From positions 1 to 5,519 of the forward strand of contig JAEZCG010000027.1 of NCBI GenBank assembly GCA_023430065.1: DNA of 5,519 nt, written 5' to 3'. The notes under the pieces are model-generated. The model ran no database searches. It was not told where the DNA came from and saw only the letters and a program-made list of their open reading frames with translations. Below are positions 5,082-5,519 of this stretch, one piece after another; within the stretch, counting starts at the first letter, position 1; each line of letters starts with the position of its first letter. The translations under genes and the position numbers were made by a program. The stretch is from Pseudomonadota bacterium (GTDB lineage Bacteria > Pseudomonadota > Gammaproteobacteria > Burkholderiales > SHXO01).

Positions 5082-5252
5082 CCGCCGCGCGCGCACGTCA
5101 CCGGAAACATCCCGGTTACACGTTCATACAATCTGTTTCGCTGGCGACAACGGCGGGTTACCTGAGGTGCGTAGAGTGGGCACCGTGCTGAACACGAATA
5201 CCACAGTCGGTTCGGACGGATTCACCCACTCAACCACCTCAGGAGATGAACC
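5082..5252 (+). promoter_or_regulatory. Leader/promoter region of the 75-residue exported protein
   Basis: This 171-bp gap is less GC-rich than its surroundings. TACAAT (5127-5132) could be a -10 element, but the hexamer 17 bp upstream (GAAACA) matches the -35 consensus poorly. The motif CGGTTAC/GGGTTAC occurs twice (5113-5119 and 5154-5160), 41 bp apart, and might be a binding site. The long leader suggests independent transcription rather than read-through from the HMA-like gene. Confidence 0.3.
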
Positions 5253-5480
5253 ATGAACGCCAAAGCCATTCTGTTCGTTGCTGCGATCGCCGCGTCCGCC
5301 AACACCTTTGCCGCGGGCCGCGACAGCGTCTACGCCCAGCCGGGCGCGAGCGTGAAGATGGCCTCGAAGGCCATGTCCGCCGCGCAGGGCCGCAGCAGCG
5401 TCTACGCCAAGGATCTGCCCGCGCCGATGGGTTCGACCCGTCAGGCGGTCATGGTCGACGGCAAGGTGGGCCGCGCCTGA
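5253..5480 (+). CDS. Small exported protein with duplicated GR(D/S)SVYA motif
   Basis: A 75-residue protein with a clear start: ATG 5253 with AGGAG at 5241-5245, 7 nt upstream. Residues 1-20 are a Sec signal peptide (MNAKAILFVAAIAASANTFA, cleavage before or after A21). The mature part of about 55 residues is polar and probably largely disordered. It contains GRDSVYAQPG (22-31) and GRSSVYAKDL (46-55), a direct duplication 24 residues apart, with a Met/Lys/Ala linker (VKMASKAMSAAQ) between and MVDGKVGRA at the end. It has no cysteines. I do not recognise a named family. The strong ribosome site and small size suggest an abundant periplasmic protein. A GC-rich imperfect stem (5469-5488) spans the stop codon, without a T-tract. 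Confidence 0.8.
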   Translation: MNAKAILFVAAIAASANTFAAGRDSVYAQPGASVKMASKAMSAAQGRSSVYAKDLPAPMGSTRQAVMVDGKVGRA

Positions 5481-5519
5481 GGCGGGCCATGTACGGATAC
5501 GGCGGGGCCCGCGCGGGGG

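Noticed and set aside
5489..5519. Start of a further gene at ATG 5489
   Set aside because: Only ten codons remain before the window ends, with no clear Shine-Dalgarno, so it cannot be judged.

Overview
The window is GC-rich and compact. Its gene types (a periplasmic diheme c-type cytochrome, a SulP transporter, several small Sec-exported proteins) and its imperfect hairpin repeats, of the kind that read as 'HPERSEG' or 'CHSERSAS' when translated, suggest a Gram-negative proteobacterium, most likely beta or gamma. I cannot name the organism from this sequence.

Layout. Positions 2-43 are probably the last codons of an upstream gene. A sulfur-oxyanion pair follows on the + strand: a TsdA-type thiosulfate dehydrogenase/tetrathionate reductase (113-928) and, 12 nt later, a SulP/SLC26-type anion transporter with a short C-terminal STAS domain (941-2434). 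Positions 2435-3218 hold no convincing gene. They contain a triplicated 18-bp arm, four full hairpin repeats of about 92 bp (two of them inside a duplicated block of about 154 bp), and then a separate array with a 16-bp period at about 3059-3201. Two minus-strand genes run into this zone from the right: a 249-residue exported protein of unknown function (3219-3968) and an 84-residue exported Cys/Met protein resembling a YHS domain (4061-4315). The divergent gap 4316-4826 contains two half copies of the hairpin repeat and a strong stem-loop. Two small + strand genes follow: an HMA-like (heavy-metal-associated fold) protein that has lost the CxxC motif (4827-5081) and a 75-residue exported protein with an internal GR(D/S)SVYA duplication (5253-5480).

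How the parts may work together. The tsdA-sulP spacing supports an operon that couples periplasmic thiosulfate/tetrathionate chemistry with anion transport across the inner membrane; the transported ion cannot be read from the sequence. The YHS-like and HMA-like proteins both belong to folds often linked to soft-metal handling, but the HMA-like one lacks the usual metal ligands, so a shared role is only inference. The least explained structures are the 16-bp-period array and the CxxC-less HMA protein. I found no phage, IS transposase, tRNA, rRNA or CRISPR.
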